DNA of 64,000 nucleotides from Capsicum annuum. Lineage: Eukaryota > Streptophyta > Magnoliopsida > Solanales > Solanaceae. This document shows positions 1 through 12,758 of the stretch, one piece after another. The first letter of the stretch is position 1. Every line of letters starts with the position of its first letter. A program made the translations under genes and the position numbers. The notes under the pieces were generated by a model. It worked only from the letters and a program-made list of their open reading frames with translations, was not told where the DNA came from and ran no database searches. Location of the stretch: contig NC_061122.1 in the NCBI RefSeq assembly GCF_002878395.1, positions 81,515,525-81,579,524 of the forward strand, read 5' to 3'.

Positions 1-1891
1 AGATGGTCACAGGAGTGGGAAGTTGAATTGGGGGTTAAAGTGATGACAAAAGTATGTTATGGCATCCTTTTTAATCTCCTCATTATTTTCTGAATGTTAC
101 ATGCAGTCTTTCCTCAATCTACAAGTAATCTCTTGCTAAATAGTATGCTTGTAGGCTGAATTTCTATGTAAGTATATACCTTGACAGATTTTGGAGGATC
201 CATGAAACTATGTATATTGTTCGGCAAGTATAGCTAAATTCCCCTGGTTGTCTTACAGACTCAGTAATTAATAGCTCTTTGCTCTGTGATTCTTCATAGT
301 TCTATGCTAATTGTTGATATTGCATTGTGTTTAGGAGAAAAAAGAAATGGTGGCATTGCATTGTTTGCTTTTACCGTCCACCTTAATCTTCTTATTTGAA
401 TAAACAAAACAAAAAAATCTAGAACACCCAACATATTTCACATGAATAATCCCTACATTTAACACTTGCTTTTCCATATTTTTCATTTTTCCAAGTCCTG
501 CTTCTTCCTGGAAACTCAGGGGTGGTCTTTATGGATTAGAACTTGGTATGATTGTTGACCAACTTCTTGATGGCTGGCTCTCATCCTTTGTTTATGAAGG
601 AGACGGAAGGAATCCAACATTGAATTTTTGGTTGAATAAAGTTGCATGATTGCCAAGATTTTCCTGCATAATCCATCATTAGGATGTTATAGTCTTATAT
701 GGAGGAATCGCTAGCTGCCAAGGATGCTCAAAACTTACCTTCATGTTCTTTGTTTCCTGTAACATTTTTACTAGTCGTTGCTGCAAGTAATGAAATCACT
801 AGTGATTCCAAGCAATGGTAAAATCATGACTGGATCTTAATGTTGTTACAACTTTCTTGGTTCATCCTTCAGGAGTTTTTGGTTCTTCTTTCTAGCATCT
901 TCTGTAACCCTTTAGGCGTTACAGTTATGCTTTTCTAGATTTCTTGAAATATCAAGTCTATAGGGGTTCTGGAATAAAGATTCTCTATGTATACATGAGT
1001 TTTTGTTGGAATGAAGCTTAGGGTTTTGACAACTTTGTTTTCTAATATTGTTGTTCTATTCTGGGGTGCTATCCTGTTTCCTGTCCTTATAGCTAGTGAA
1101 CTTGGCTTCATGTATGGATGCTTCTGTTTTCCAGTTGTGAACTATAAATATTTCTATCACAGGTAATAGAATTGGGTGGGACACCAACAATTGGGGATTG
1201 CGCTATGATACTGCGGGCTGCAGTACGAGCTCCTGTGCCTTCTGCTTTCTTGAAAATTTTGCAGACAACACATAGTCTTGGTTATGTATTTGGAAGGTAA
1301 GTTTGGTTTTACCCGAAATACTTCCTTCTTTATGAATAATCTTTTTCGTGCTACATGAATCAGACTTGCAACAAACAAATAAATAATATAACATCACAAA
1401 AAGGTTTACACAAAGATTGGCTAAACATGTAGAGTTCAAGCTGAGATTGCGTCTACTCTGTACCGGTTCACTTCCAACAACTCTCTCTGCTTTGCTGTGT
1501 TTTCCATAATTTATCTTGTATATCGTTATCATGGTCTTCTCTAAAAGCTATGTTGCTCGGACTCGTCAAAAATGTCTAACGGGTGCATTTCGGATTCGCC
1601 AAAGTAGTGTATTTTTGTAGAATCAGACACGGGTGCGGCATCGAAAGTGAAGAGTCCATGCAGCTAAAAGTTTAACAAATTGATTAGATTGATTGTTGAT
1701 CTTAACCCATTCATTGCAGCCCTTTGTATGACGAAATCATCATATTATGTCTTGATCTTGGGGAGCTTGATGCTGCAATTGCCATAGTAGCAGATTTAGA
1801 GACTAGCGGAATCAAGGTCCCGGATGAAACCCTTGATAGAGTAATTTCTGCCAGGCAGAATATTGATACTCCTGTTAATGGTTCGCAATAG
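1..1891 (+). CDS. 3' end of a pentatricopeptide-like protein gene (three exons visible)
   Basis: Three exons join in frame: 1-51, 1163-1296 and 1720-1891. Together they give 357 nt, which is 118 codons plus a TAG stop at 1889-1891. Both introns follow GT-AG: donor at 52 with acceptor AG at 1161-1162, and donor GTAAGT at 1297 with acceptor GCAG ending at 1719. The first junction is phase 0. The second splits a serine codon. The peptide contains GGTPTIGDCAMILRAAVRAP, then a segment with HSLGYVFG, and ends in helix-rich sequence including LDLGELDAAIAIVADLE. Paired amphipathic helices of this kind suit the C-terminal end of a plant organelle PPR-like protein, which would bind organelle RNA. The exact orthologue is not assigned. 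The frame is clean across all three exons, so this looks like a working gene, unlike everything else in the window. The 5' part lies outside the window. Confidence 0.8.
52..1162 (+). other. Long phase-0 intron of the PPR-like gene
   Basis: The 1111-bp stretch is AT-rich, has no convincing ORF, and runs from donor GTATGT at 52 to a TTTCTATCACAG acceptor ending at 1162. I see no mobile element with defined ends in it. Confidence 0.7.
1549..1660. repeat. Solanaceae-type short foldback repeat in the last intron
   Basis: It starts TGTTGCTCGGACTC and ends with the imperfect inverse GAGTCCATGCAGC. In between are partly complementary segments: a CGGGTGCA copy near 1580 and an inverse GACACGGGTGCGGCA near 1626. 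The motif is recalled as a very common foldback or MITE-like repeat of tomato, potato and tobacco genomes. It lies in the 423-bp intron 1297-1719. The ends are approximate and the family assignment is from memory. Confidence 0.5.
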
Positions 1892-2483
1892 AATCTGTGT
1901 TTTGTAATTTTACTTGTAGGTTTGGAGGAATTTAGAATAGCATACCATAAATTTTGTAGCATATAGTCTAAAACAAACACGCGCAGAATGGAGAATTAGT
2001 TGTAAGCAGAAAAAGATTTGTTTTATATTTGGGTGTTGCTTCCAACTCCTTGTCATTGGTGTTTTAAAGAGCAGCAGGTGTTCCTGGAGGTGTAAAAAGT
2101 TGAAATTCACATCCGTGGTACTTGAGTAGTAGTTGTATATGTAAACAATTTTTTGAACTGTTGTGATCTGGCTGATTAGATTGCTATATGAAACTAAAAT
2201 TAATCGACTCAGTTTTTTGGCACATTTTCTCCGTTTATATTAAGCAATCGCCAACACTATTACAAGGAATCTAAAGCAGAAACGGAAATTGATAGAATCT
2301 AATGAACCTCCATTGATTACTGAGACCTGTAGACTGTAGTATAGAAGAAGCTAGATTCAGAATAGGAAGATGAGGAGGAGAGAGCAGAGAAAAGATGAGA
2401 GGAGGGAAAAGCACCAATTCAATTCGTTAATTCCCTCCACAATAGTTCACTGTGTTTATATTTAAGTGGACTGTCCGTGCCAT
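1892..2483. other. 3' UTR and downstream flank of the PPR-like gene
   Basis: This is AT-rich sequence after the stop codon and presumably includes the 3' UTR. From about 2330 to 2450 a purine-rich stretch resembles in style the RE1 LTR interior at about 2640-2800. It may therefore be an older, degraded LTR into which RE1 inserted. No gene is seen. Confidence 0.4.
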
Positions 2484-2967
2484 TGTTATGATCTCAATAG
2501 GGATCTAAAGTAAATCGCAACTATTAGACACAAGAATATTTTGGGAATTTTTTGCTTTTCTCATAAATGGAAAAATGGACAATGAAACTCGATTACTAGG
2601 AAATGGAAACTACAATTAATGGAAACTAACTAAATGATTCACCATAGCCACGATAACCTGTAGCATTAGATGATGAAAGAATTTAGAAGGAGATCGAAGA
2701 GAGGAGAAAGTTAGATTTTAGATGACGATAGAAGTGAATTGGGAGGGAAAAGAATAACACGAGGGAGAAATTGATTTACTAGATTCCCATTCAGCCCTTC
2801 TCTCTCCTGAAGTATATATAACCACCTTGCCAGTGGCATCATCATGACCCTTGCGATTCTTTTAAACTTGAGTAATCTCGATCCTTTATTCTCAATATCG
2901 TGCATATTTATTCTCGACTTCGAATCCAACAACTAACATCTGATCGACTATTATTGAGATCATAACA
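2484..2967 (-). repeat. RE1 3' LTR (left copy)
   Basis: This LTR of 484 bp begins TGTTATGATCTC and ends GAGATCATAACA, a perfect inverted terminal pair. A TATATATAA stretch near 2813 could be the promoter TATA element. The matching copy is at 14867-15357. Confidence 0.88.
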
Positions 2968-2986
2968 TACCCTTCTCCTCTAAAAG
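2968..2986 (-). promoter_or_regulatory. RE1 polypurine tract
   Basis: On the - strand the sequence next to the LTR reads TTTTAGAGGAGAAGGGTA. This purine run is the expected primer for plus-strand synthesis and it fixes the element's orientation. Confidence 0.75.
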
Positions 2987-3292
2987 ATACTTGTCCTCAA
3001 GTATCAAAATCAATACGTAAAATTTTTGAAGTCATTTCAAAATACAAAATTGAGGCGGCCAGGATCAAAAGGAAATTGCTAACATTGTTCTCGAAGATGA
3101 GCACACCTAAGTTGATTATCTCTGAATATATCTTGTGGCAAGGAGGATCGATTATATGTGTACCAGATAAAAACTTTTCTTCATTCCATAATGGCTATCT
3201 CAGCAGGAAAGTACATCTGTTGTTGACACGAATGTACCTCTCTATTCAACTCTATAATCACTTGGTGTAGAAACATTAAAGTCTTTTTAGAA

Positions 3293-4240
3293 TCATACAA
3301 GCGACAAATTTTTCATGAATTCGCTCCCTTTCTCCAAGCCAATCAATACACCACCTGGATCAAAAGTGAATTGTGAATCAATTGCCACTTCGCTGACCTT
3401 TACAGCTCCGCCCCTTAGACTAGCAAAACTTGTGATGTTCGACAGAAAAATATGTAGTCCAACAGCAACCCAGATTGCTGTAACCAAGCTCCTTGCAAAT
3501 TCTATTAAACCAACTGTTCCGAGACCAAAAATTCCTATTTTGACTCGACTGTTGGTTGACCAGTTCACTAACAACTCTGGTAGAGTACCTTGGAATCATA
3601 TAACTTGGCCATTTGCAAGTCTACCATAGAAGTTAAGACAACTAGAACACATTATCCTACAGATGCTGCAGTCCAACAGACACCTCACTTTACATAGCTT
3701 GCAAACAAGTTGATAAACAACCTTTTCCACAACAGTATGATACTTTAGAATGGTGCCACTCGGATCAAATGGCAATGGGAAGAGACTATGCATCATAAGA
3801 ACTCTCCTTGTCTTTGGAGCACTCAGCTTCATACCGAACCATGTAGTATAACTCCCATTTCCATACACACCACAACTCCTATTTAATGCCATAGAATAGA
3901 ATTTTTCCTCCCCATCAACAAATATAACAAATAACACTTTAGATAAAATCATCACATCATCCATCATTTTGTTGCTTAAGCAATATACCTGAATTAGTAC
4001 TCTCAGAGCAATAACAATAGGCAAAGGCTCCATGTATTATCCAAAGGGTATTGGTATGTTATCTATATTCCTTTCGAGTATTTCTTGAAACAAGACACAT
4101 AGAACACAATTGGTATAATAAAGGAAAACAATACCCACATCTTCATATTCTACCCACTTCTCTACTAGATCTGATTTTGTATCGGGGTCTCTGAGGCTAA
4201 TATCAACAAGATACAGTAGCTTTGGGGTCCAATTAACCAC
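3293..4240 (-). pseudogene. RE1 internal ORF, last part (unknown protein, broken)
   Basis: Downstream of RE2 on the - strand, three consecutive open stretches continue the RE1 coding-like region: 4240-4037 (67 aa), 4033-3596 (145 aa) and 3574-3293 (93 aa). They are separated only by single stops or small shifts. The second contains LFPLPFDPSGTILKYH and the third contains FTFDPGGVLIGLEKGS. The FDPS/FDPG motif recalls the FPFDPG core of the ORF in RE3, RE8, RE9 and RE10, though the surroundings differ. Another piece, interrupted between the two insertions, lies at 13009-12826 on the same strand. No known family is recognised. Confidence 0.45.
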
Positions 4241-4265
4241 AACACTGAAAATTTGTCCATGAACT

Positions 4266-7200
4266 TGTCACGACCCGATTCCTCAGGCCATGATGGCACC
4301 TACCATAAACCACCAGTAGGCAAGCCAACGCATAGTCCGGAACGGCTAGTAATGGACTACTCAATAATATAAGGAAAAAATGTGGAATATATGGATTAAA
4401 GATATTCAATACATAGAAGAATCTCAAAACCCGGTGGTATTAATATAAGAGCTTCTAATATCATAAAAGTACAAAAATGATATATCAAGAATTATACAAT
4501 GGTACAACTTGTCTTCGAATACAACTTAGAGACTAGTCTAATACATAAAGAGAGATAAGTAATACTCTGAATGTCAGGAGCTCACTCTAAGTCTCCAAAC
4601 TAGGGCTGGTCCGCACGATGCACACATCAACGGCGATAACCCGTACTATGATTTGCAGGCTGCAGAAGTGTAGTATGAGTACCAAATGAATAGTACTCAG
4701 TAGGCAACTGCCAACTGAGCTCCAAAGATAAAGCAGATGTACACAACATATAAACAGAATGAAAACTACATCCAAGAGTCCATAAATCATATAATAAGTC
4801 AATGAGAGTAATGAGGGAAAATTATCATATTTATCTCCAAGCGTCTAACTTAATAAGACTAAGGAAGTATTAGGGTGAACTATCTTATTCCATCTACATT
4901 CAACATACGTCAATGCTATACCATATATCCCATGTCAATATACGAATAAAGAGCGAAAGAAAGATATATAGTAATATACAAGGCGAAGTAAAGACTATAA
5001 AATGAACAACAAAGGAAGGGATATACTGTAGTACCATAGCTTCATATAGCTAGATATATATAGGTATATGTAGATATAAACATGAGGTCATCTCAACGCA
5101 TAACCTATATCCTCATATTCTCATTTTGGGACCTTATTATAATACTATCATGATTTAAATACTATCATACTCGGGGATTCTAATCCACATGGCTAGATAT
5201 GAAATACTCATGCATAATAATGCAATCATAAGATAAGAGAGGCCAAAGACATACCTTAAATCTCAATACCGGATCAATGACCAATCTGTCATAGCTAGCC
5301 GTAATAATGATCATAATAATGATAATAAAAATATCAATAACAACGTTAATAACAGGCTACTCCGGACAACCAAATACCTAGACGATCCTATGCGTACCCC
5401 GACCGCCCCAGGCTCAGAAGGTTCATTCAACATACAACAACACAAGACATATCCTTCACCTATATCTATGCAACCGTCTCACACCGATAGATAAATATAG
5501 GTGCATACTGGTGATAGGCGATGCACATGCAGGAATGAATGCAAAGTATACCATCAATGTCACAACTCATAATAACCGTCCTCATCAGGACCATTATCAT
5601 CGTAATTAACCTCCGACCTTGTCGGGAATCAATATCATCTCAATAGTATCCTTCGGACTCGAACCGAGTATCAATATCATTATAATATCCTCCGGCCTTG
5701 TCGGGTATCAATATTATCTCAATAATATTCTCCGGACTCGAATCGGGTATCAATATCATCATAATATCCTCCGGCCTTGCCGGGTATCAATATGTCAGCA
5801 CAATATCCTCCGGCCTTGTCGGGTATCAATATATCATCGTAACTATCAACACATAAATATAGGCATATAGTATGTGCACAGATGCAAGCTGATATACTCA
5901 TAACCATAAAGATATCTATCTTGTCAATACACGCCAACTACTCGTTATTAGCTAACCAACGCTTATTAATATTAAACCGCTACTTCGCTATTCATCACAT
6001 GACAATAATCACCATTTATTCACTATTCATTATTATTAACTAATTATCATATATTCGATAATCATCATTAGCCAACAAATTATCAATTACCATCTAAGCA
6101 TCTTTTATTAACTAACATCAACCATTAACTAACTATCGTTTACCATCTAATCTTTATTATTCAACTAGTCCTCATTATTAGCTAGTCAACATTATTAACT
6201 CGGTATTTTTTCATTAGGCATCGTTTTTAACTAGGAGCCATTATCACTAACTTCCTTTATCATCTGGCAATATTAAGCCACATTGTCCTTACTTAACAAC
6301 TAATTGGCATCACAACTTTGTTATCGATAGCAACTAATTATTATCATAGATAAACCCATTTTCATTGCCACGTATCGACTCTAATCGTTAGCTATCATAT
6401 TTCAACTAAGCAAGGTTCATTAACTAGTACGTTAGATTTCTAGCCATCAAGTACTATAGCCACCTAAAAGACATCTAGCTACAACTTAGCTTAACCCTTA
6501 ATTAGGAAGAACAGTCATAAGACCGTATCGCAACTAAAATCACATCAATTATCGATATAATAATTATGAGTGTACCAAATCTATGAATACCATCACCAGT
6601 ATTTAATCAGTTGAATAATAAGCATCATACCGCATCTTCCTCTGTCCCATACCGGAGAGATGCATATACAAGCACATACATATTCAGATTCATAAACTAT
6701 AATCACATCACTTATGATGACAAACACTTCTCGGATATTCAATCAATGTCATAACGCGGCCCTTCACCCATTAATTTATCTAGAATAATCACAACATCAT
6801 AATCATAGCCTTAGGCCCATGCACGTATCCGGGACTCATATCAATAATCATATTTATAAGTCGTAGCATACCTCTAATCATCTTACATATAGGAGGCATA
6901 CTATCAATAAATATGTTATCATCTCTCATACAAGAGGCATCTCATATCTAGGAGGCATAATATAGATAGACATATATTATCTATAGGATATCATATATCT
7001 ATAGGTCATACGTCAAGAGAACGAGGGATTAAGTGGCTGAAGTGACCACGACCGCGGTCAAGAGACCGCGATTGCAGACACGCGAATGGCCGCAATCGTG
7101 CTTGGGACCACGATCGCAGTAACTGAGAGCAGTTCTTCTCCCCTTCTTTCCATATCACTTCTCTAGGTCAATTTACATATCTAAGAGGAAATAAGGTCTC

Positions 7201-9197
7201 TATAGGCCACATAACATATCTAGGAGGAATATTATCTCTAAATTCCCAATATCATTTCCACAAGTAGTATCATAACCATAACTGGAAAGCCACAATCCGG
7301 AAACATCAATACAAGTTACCAAGTTATGAAGTAACCATATTCTATGGTTTGCTAGCCTTATCTATGTCTACATCCGCAACTAAGTCCACCAGACTTAACA
7401 TAAGTTTAGGCCTAAGTGGGCCGAATGATCCCACTTCTAATCCACAATTTCCATAATTAGGCATACTATGCCCCAAACTAGGCTAAGGTATCTAATTCAT
7501 CTTATAGATGTCAAGCAATCCATATTTAAGCCTAAGATAGTAACTTCAACTAGAAACAAGGATACTCAAGTCAACTCTACCAAACTTACGGTTCCAAACT
7601 ACCACACTAGCCCAATAAGGCTAAATATACAAATCATGCTTCAAATACTAAAACCATAGTCCAAGGATAGAATTATATCATATCTATGCTATAAATTTAT
7701 CCAAACTAGGGAGAAGGCAATAGGATTCCATAAGTGTATTAAGTAATTCAACCTACTGGTCAAAACCCCCATCTAATCCCCAAACTTATATGTATATTCA
7801 ATAATAAGTCATTCTATAAAAAAACTAATCTTAACATTCACATTCACACGCAATATATATCATACATTATCCATGAAGAAAAGTAGACAAAAGCCTACCT
7901 CAAAGCCAAACCGTAAAATCCCAAATCATGCATCATATGCTCGTCTTCACTTTACAATCCTTAAAATGCCATCACACTAACAAAATCATAACCTACTCAT
8001 AAATACGAGTCTAATGATACCCATATTGTACTATTGTGCTTCGGGTTCAAAAATGACACCAAAACCCTAAGTGGGTCCCACATACGGAAAATGAGTTTCC
8101 GAGACCAACCCAATGTTCACACATGAATAAGGAATCGTAACCCTTAAAGAATGGGTGAAAACTAAGCATGCTTTGGGCTAAAATCAAGCCCTAGTTAAAT
8201 TGGGATTTTGGGTCCAAACTATGAAATTTAAGCATGAATTCAAGGGATTCTTACCTTAATTTTGAAGATAATCACAATACAAGATGATATTTAAGCTCCC
8301 AAGTCAGCCCCCATGACCAATTTTGAGTTAATACACTTATTTTGGGGTTTCTAGGTCTAAATGGTGAAGGACAAATGGTCTAAATGGTTCTTGGGACCTT
8401 ATATAGCCCCTACCAGTTCTTTGGTTTCGCTATCGCGATCAAACGAGCCTCGATCGCTCTCCCGCGATCGCGGTTGCACCAAATGACATCTAACTCATTT
8501 TTGAGTTTTTGACCCTCCGAACTCATCCTGAATCCAAATAATATGATTTAATAGTGAAGTTTGAGTGTAAACAACATTTCAAATCCATTAGAATCATCAA
8601 AACTTTCATTGGAGATTGTTTAGGCAAAAAGAGGCCCGAAATAAGTTTGGGAGTCTTGGGATTTGAACTTAAGAAAAAAGAGGGGTCCACACCTAAACTT
8701 TCATTGTTTTTCATAAATTCCGCTCAATAGCCCGAAATAAGTTCGGGAGCCTTAGGACCTGAACTAAGGGTCTTCCTAGACTAAAATCAACATTCAAGGA
8801 ATGATGGAGAAGTTGAATTTCCAATTGGAGATCATTTCGACCAAATGTGGATCCACACCCATTCTTTCTATTTTTCAACTTTTTGATCAATAGGTTGAAA
8901 TGAGCTCGGGTGCATTGGGACTCGAACCAAAGGTTTACCCAGACTAATATTGATATTTTGGATCTGGTGGCGAAGTCAGAATTTGAATCCGAGATCGTTT
9001 CGCTGAGGTTTTTACTCGGTGATCATTTGGAACAAGTGAAGACTTCTAAACAAGGAATTTGCTCTAAAAACCAAACAAACTGTCCGATAACCGAACCGTT
9101 GGTCCCAGCAAGTTATAAATGACTTGGGGCAGCTATGGAGAAGCTCAAACGGCGAAGATAAGCGTAAATATGGAAAATGACCTAAAGGATCATTACA
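4266..9197 (-). repeat. RE2 3' LTR, 4.9 kb
   Basis: This is an unusually long LTR. It includes a tandem array at about 5605-5835, AT-rich irregular repeats at about 5940-6340, and two small GC-rich palindromic islands near 7030-7130 and 8430-8480. ORFs in this stretch are short and repetitive and are not genes. A related LTR fragment occurs at 21976-23330. Confidence 0.75.
5605..5835. repeat. Tandem array with alternating unit types inside the RE2 LTR
   Basis: Six units of about 38-40 bp each contain a TCCGG-to-CGGG core followed by TATCAATAT. Two variants are seen: CCTTGTCGGG (units 1, 3, 5 and 6) and GACTCGAATCGGG or close to it (units 2 and 4). Each core is a small inverted repeat able to form a hairpin. 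Confidence 0.75.
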
Positions 9198-12100
9198 ATT
9201 TCCACTACTAAAAGGACTTTCGTCCTCGAAAGTCACGGATAGAAAGAATCTCAAAAGCTTAAAAGGATGAGGTATTGGGCCCGCATGCTCTAAGCATGAC
9301 TTCCTAGGTAACCTCAACGGAGAGAAAACACTTGCAAGGGATTCCGCCATCGGTATCCCTTTTTCAACCAGCACTCTCATTTTACTTTCAAAATAGCCAA
9401 CTCAACTTAACCACTAACTAGCCTTCATCTAAACTGAAAAGGCTGATGCACGTACATCTGAATCACACATACTAATACCATCTATATATCCATATAAATC
9501 AACAAAGGCTCATCTAAGCCAAAAGCAAACCAAGAGATAAGTCATTAAACTAACTCCAAACCCAAAAATAACCTTTCTTAACCATTCTACACATGCTATC
9601 AACTCTAAACCAGGATGAAAATCACCTAAGTCTTGCCCACTCTATCTCATCATGGAGAAATCAAAGAACTAAAGTTGATCCGCTGAAAGTCCATTAGACA
9701 AACATGAGAATAGCTCATAAGGCATTATTTGGGCATACAAATGGAGATAATCAAGGAATGCAATCCATGCCAATACTGCAACCAATCCGAATGAAAATCA
9801 AACTAAAATTTTGAAACCCAAAGTATAACTACTCATCACTGAATATCCCACTCCAGGATGTCTCCTCTATCGGGAATGGAGCCATTTTGAATCCAACTCG
9901 AGAATATTAATTCCACTGAGTAAATCATCCTAAATTTCCAAAGAAAGCTGAAACTCGAGGCAAAACTGAAATAACCAATATGAGACCCATGGGCTATCAT
10001 CTGAACACTTATCAACTATAATCCGACTGAAACAAGTAAACAATAAAGGCTACATGCAAGCTCTACAACATCAAGCTAAAATCTCAATATCAAGGCTGAA
10101 CCGCTCGGTCTCAAATATCTAAATCAAAACTAAAAATAAGGAGGAATTGATGTTTCTAATCTATCATACTCCTAAATCACCATTCCACAGTGTCAAATGC
10201 AAAATTGAGCCAATAAGGCTATATCAATGTCAACTATCTCAAATCGACTCTAGCATCCAAATCTAACATATCTGAGATAAACCATTCCAAGCCACTATTG
10301 GGACATATTCGGAGAGCAAAATAACCACAGGGATAAACATTGATTGATAATCACAAGCAACCAACCCTATATTGACTGAAGGTAATGAAATATAGCCGCA
10401 AAATAGAAATCATGCCAAAGAAAAAATCATTGTCTGAAAATACATATAACCCACTCCATATGAGGGCACGAACTATCCAAACATACTCAAAAACCTTATA
10501 AGTCTAAACAACCACACCAGAAATGGCAAAAGCTGTAGAAACTCAAAGAAATGCAACTTAACCTGGGAACTAACCAATGCAATACTCTATCAAGGCAAAG
10601 AAATAGTCAGAAACACATCTCATCGAGGAGAATCACTCCACCAAGCATCACTAGGCTGAACAAATGTTGAAATAGGGATTTCTTAAATCCACCCAAGAAC
10701 AACATCATTGAAGAAGAAATATCAATCTCAAAACCAAGGTCAAAGTCGAGACCACCACCAGAGAATCAACAACTCAAGATAAAGAGTTTCTAATTTGCAA
10801 ACTTAAAAAGCGGTCATAGGAAAGGCCACTGCCACTAACTCTATAACACCACATACGGCAAAACCATATCACAACAACAAAAGAGTATCTAATCTCCACA
10901 CTAATATCAAGGCAAACTATCCCAAGGGTATGGACCCAACATACCTATGAGATGAATCCATGACATCCCAACACCAATATCAAAATTGCTATTGGATGAT
11001 GAAATATCCATAAACGAAGGAAGAACCTCAAACTGGTCTATCTCACAAATGGGTTATACCGGAAAGGATAGCCAAAATAAAATCCTTTGCAACCCAGGAG
11101 GCAAGTCTAAGAATCTCAAACTCAAGAACAGGCAACATAACTAAATTGCCTACTCAAAATCCACAAAAATCATGGAAGGTCACTTACCTTTGATACCATA
11201 ACATAACCCCAAAATTAATCTAATACAACTAACCAAGAGGGAACACAATCAACCTCACCGCGCTAAGGGAAAGAAATTATCAAATCGGGCTATATCTACT
11301 CAAGCCACAAAATAGTATCACAAGAAAATGAAAGTCTAATTAGATAACTCTAGTCTATACAACTACCCAGTGAGAATTAAATTCATTATGTAACAACATC
11401 AAGTTATAATATCAAATAATATCAATAATCTCACACAGTGGTAGCAATAGCAATAGCAATATCAACATATTGAACAGGCGATACCAAAATGAACATCAAT
11501 ATCATGTACTACTGAAGGGCCACAATAGGGTTAATGTGCCAAGATGAATAGGACTCGAACACAAAACCACACCCATAGGAAAAAAACATCAATATAGATC
11601 TACTCCATCCATTACTAAAAGAAATAAACCATAAAGGAGTAACATAGTCATGAATTCAACAATAAGGCACATAATGACCGATATAAATTCATCAAGGCAT
11701 ATAATTATCAATGGGTATGAAAATCCTAATACACATAATAAGAGATAAATCCGAGCAGTAAAAATACACCAATCTTGGCAACATTCGCAGTCACATGACT
11801 AACGGGCATAGGAAAAATAAATCTGAATGGGTCTAAATCAAATCATTTGACAGAAATATCAACTGAGGTGCCAAGTGCACCATCTATAACTCAAGATGTC
11901 ACAACATCATAAGCTGATCTAAATAAGCTGAATAAGTGGAATTCATGTCAGGGATACTCCCTAGACTAGTAGGCGGTCTCTCTATAGTTGTAGCATTTCT
12001 TGAAGCATCAATAAGAAGAGAACACAAATTAAGCCCAAATGGATGGCCAACCGACGCTGAGAGAGATCTGCAAATTTATGTCCAAATTTCCCATATCACA

Positions 12101-12287
12101 ACCTATTTTAGGACTCTAGGCTGGCGTGGAATATATGCTAACTCTAGCTGATCACTTATGTCATACTAGGGGCATTCTCTGAATCGATGTCGCATCATAA
12201 TATAACCAAATAAAGAATCAAAAATACTTTGAGATACTACCCCTCATAATATAAAATGGTCACCATGGCGCGAAGAACCATACCACA
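9198..12287 (-). other. RE2 internal remnant, no recognisable coding
   Basis: About 3.1 kb is AT-rich with only short open frames on either strand. On the - strand the end next to the LTR, at about 9198-9235, has GGACGAAAGTCC. I see no RT, integrase or chromodomain motif. It is either a long non-coding 3' region of the element or heavily decayed sequence. Confidence 0.5.
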
Positions 12288-12758
12288 TTCCACTTAATAG
12301 CCCAAAATAAGTTTGGGAGCCTTGGGACCTGAACCAAAGGTCTAAATTGATATTCCGAACGTGATGGCAATGTCGGGTTTTAATCCGAGATCATTTAGAC
12401 TAAATGTGGGTCCCACACTCATTTTTTCGAACTTTTAACTTTTTGACCAATAGGTCGAAATGAGCTTGGGTGTATTGGGACCCAAACCAAAGGTCTGCCT
12501 ATACTAAAATTAATATTTTGGATCTGCTGGTGTAGTTAGAATTTGCATCCAAGATTTTTTTTTGAAGTTTTCACTCAGTTGCCAGTTGGAACTAGTGAAG
12601 ACTTCTAAATAGGAAATTGGCTTTACAAACCAAACGAACTATCCGATAACGAACTGTCGTTTCCAGCAAGTCATAAACGACTTGGGGAAACAGCTGTGTA
12701 GAAGCTCAAATGGTGAAGATAAGAGTAAATATGGAAACTGACTTAAAGGGTCATTAAA
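12288..12758 (-). repeat. RE2 truncated 5' LTR
   Basis: This stretch is homologous to about 8718-9197 over its length. Shared landmarks are AATAGCCC(A/G)AAATAAGTT and, near the end, AAGAGTAAATATGGAAA. Its last bases are CATTAAA where the other LTR has CATTACA. It is followed directly by the duplicated GAACT. Confidence 0.78.

Larger units (their letters stand above)
4266..12758 (-). mobile_element. RE2: Ty3-like LTR element with a giant LTR, inserted in RE1
   Basis: The left LTR spans 4266-9197, beginning TGTCACGACCC and ending GGATCATTACA. A truncated homologous LTR end lies at 12288-12758. The 5-bp target GAACT is duplicated exactly at 4261-4265 and 12759-12763, which proves one insertion event. 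The sequence inside the left LTR contains, on the - strand, GGACGAAAGTCC and a short purine run, a layout typical of the end of Ty3 internal regions. The right LTR keeps only about 470 bp, and no primer site, gag or pol is found. The 5' half of the interior and most of the 5' LTR were therefore deleted after insertion. Confidence 0.8.

Noticed and set aside
3315..3629. Open frame on the + strand, 104 aa
   Set aside because: It is the shadow of the - strand RE1 coding-like region at 3293-3574 and has no support of its own.
5605..5835. Regularly spaced repeats resembling a CRISPR array
   Set aside because: Spacers are not unique, repeats alternate between two types and the context is a plant LTR.
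5619..5937. Overlapping open frames on both strands with repeating peptides
   Set aside because: They are translations of the 38-40-bp tandem array in the RE2 LTR. The peptide repetition comes from the DNA repeat.
9012..9380. 122-aa open frame on the - strand spanning the RE2 LTR boundary
   Set aside because: It crosses the LTR/internal border and matches no known domain. The paired LTR fragment at 12288-12758 does not keep the frame.
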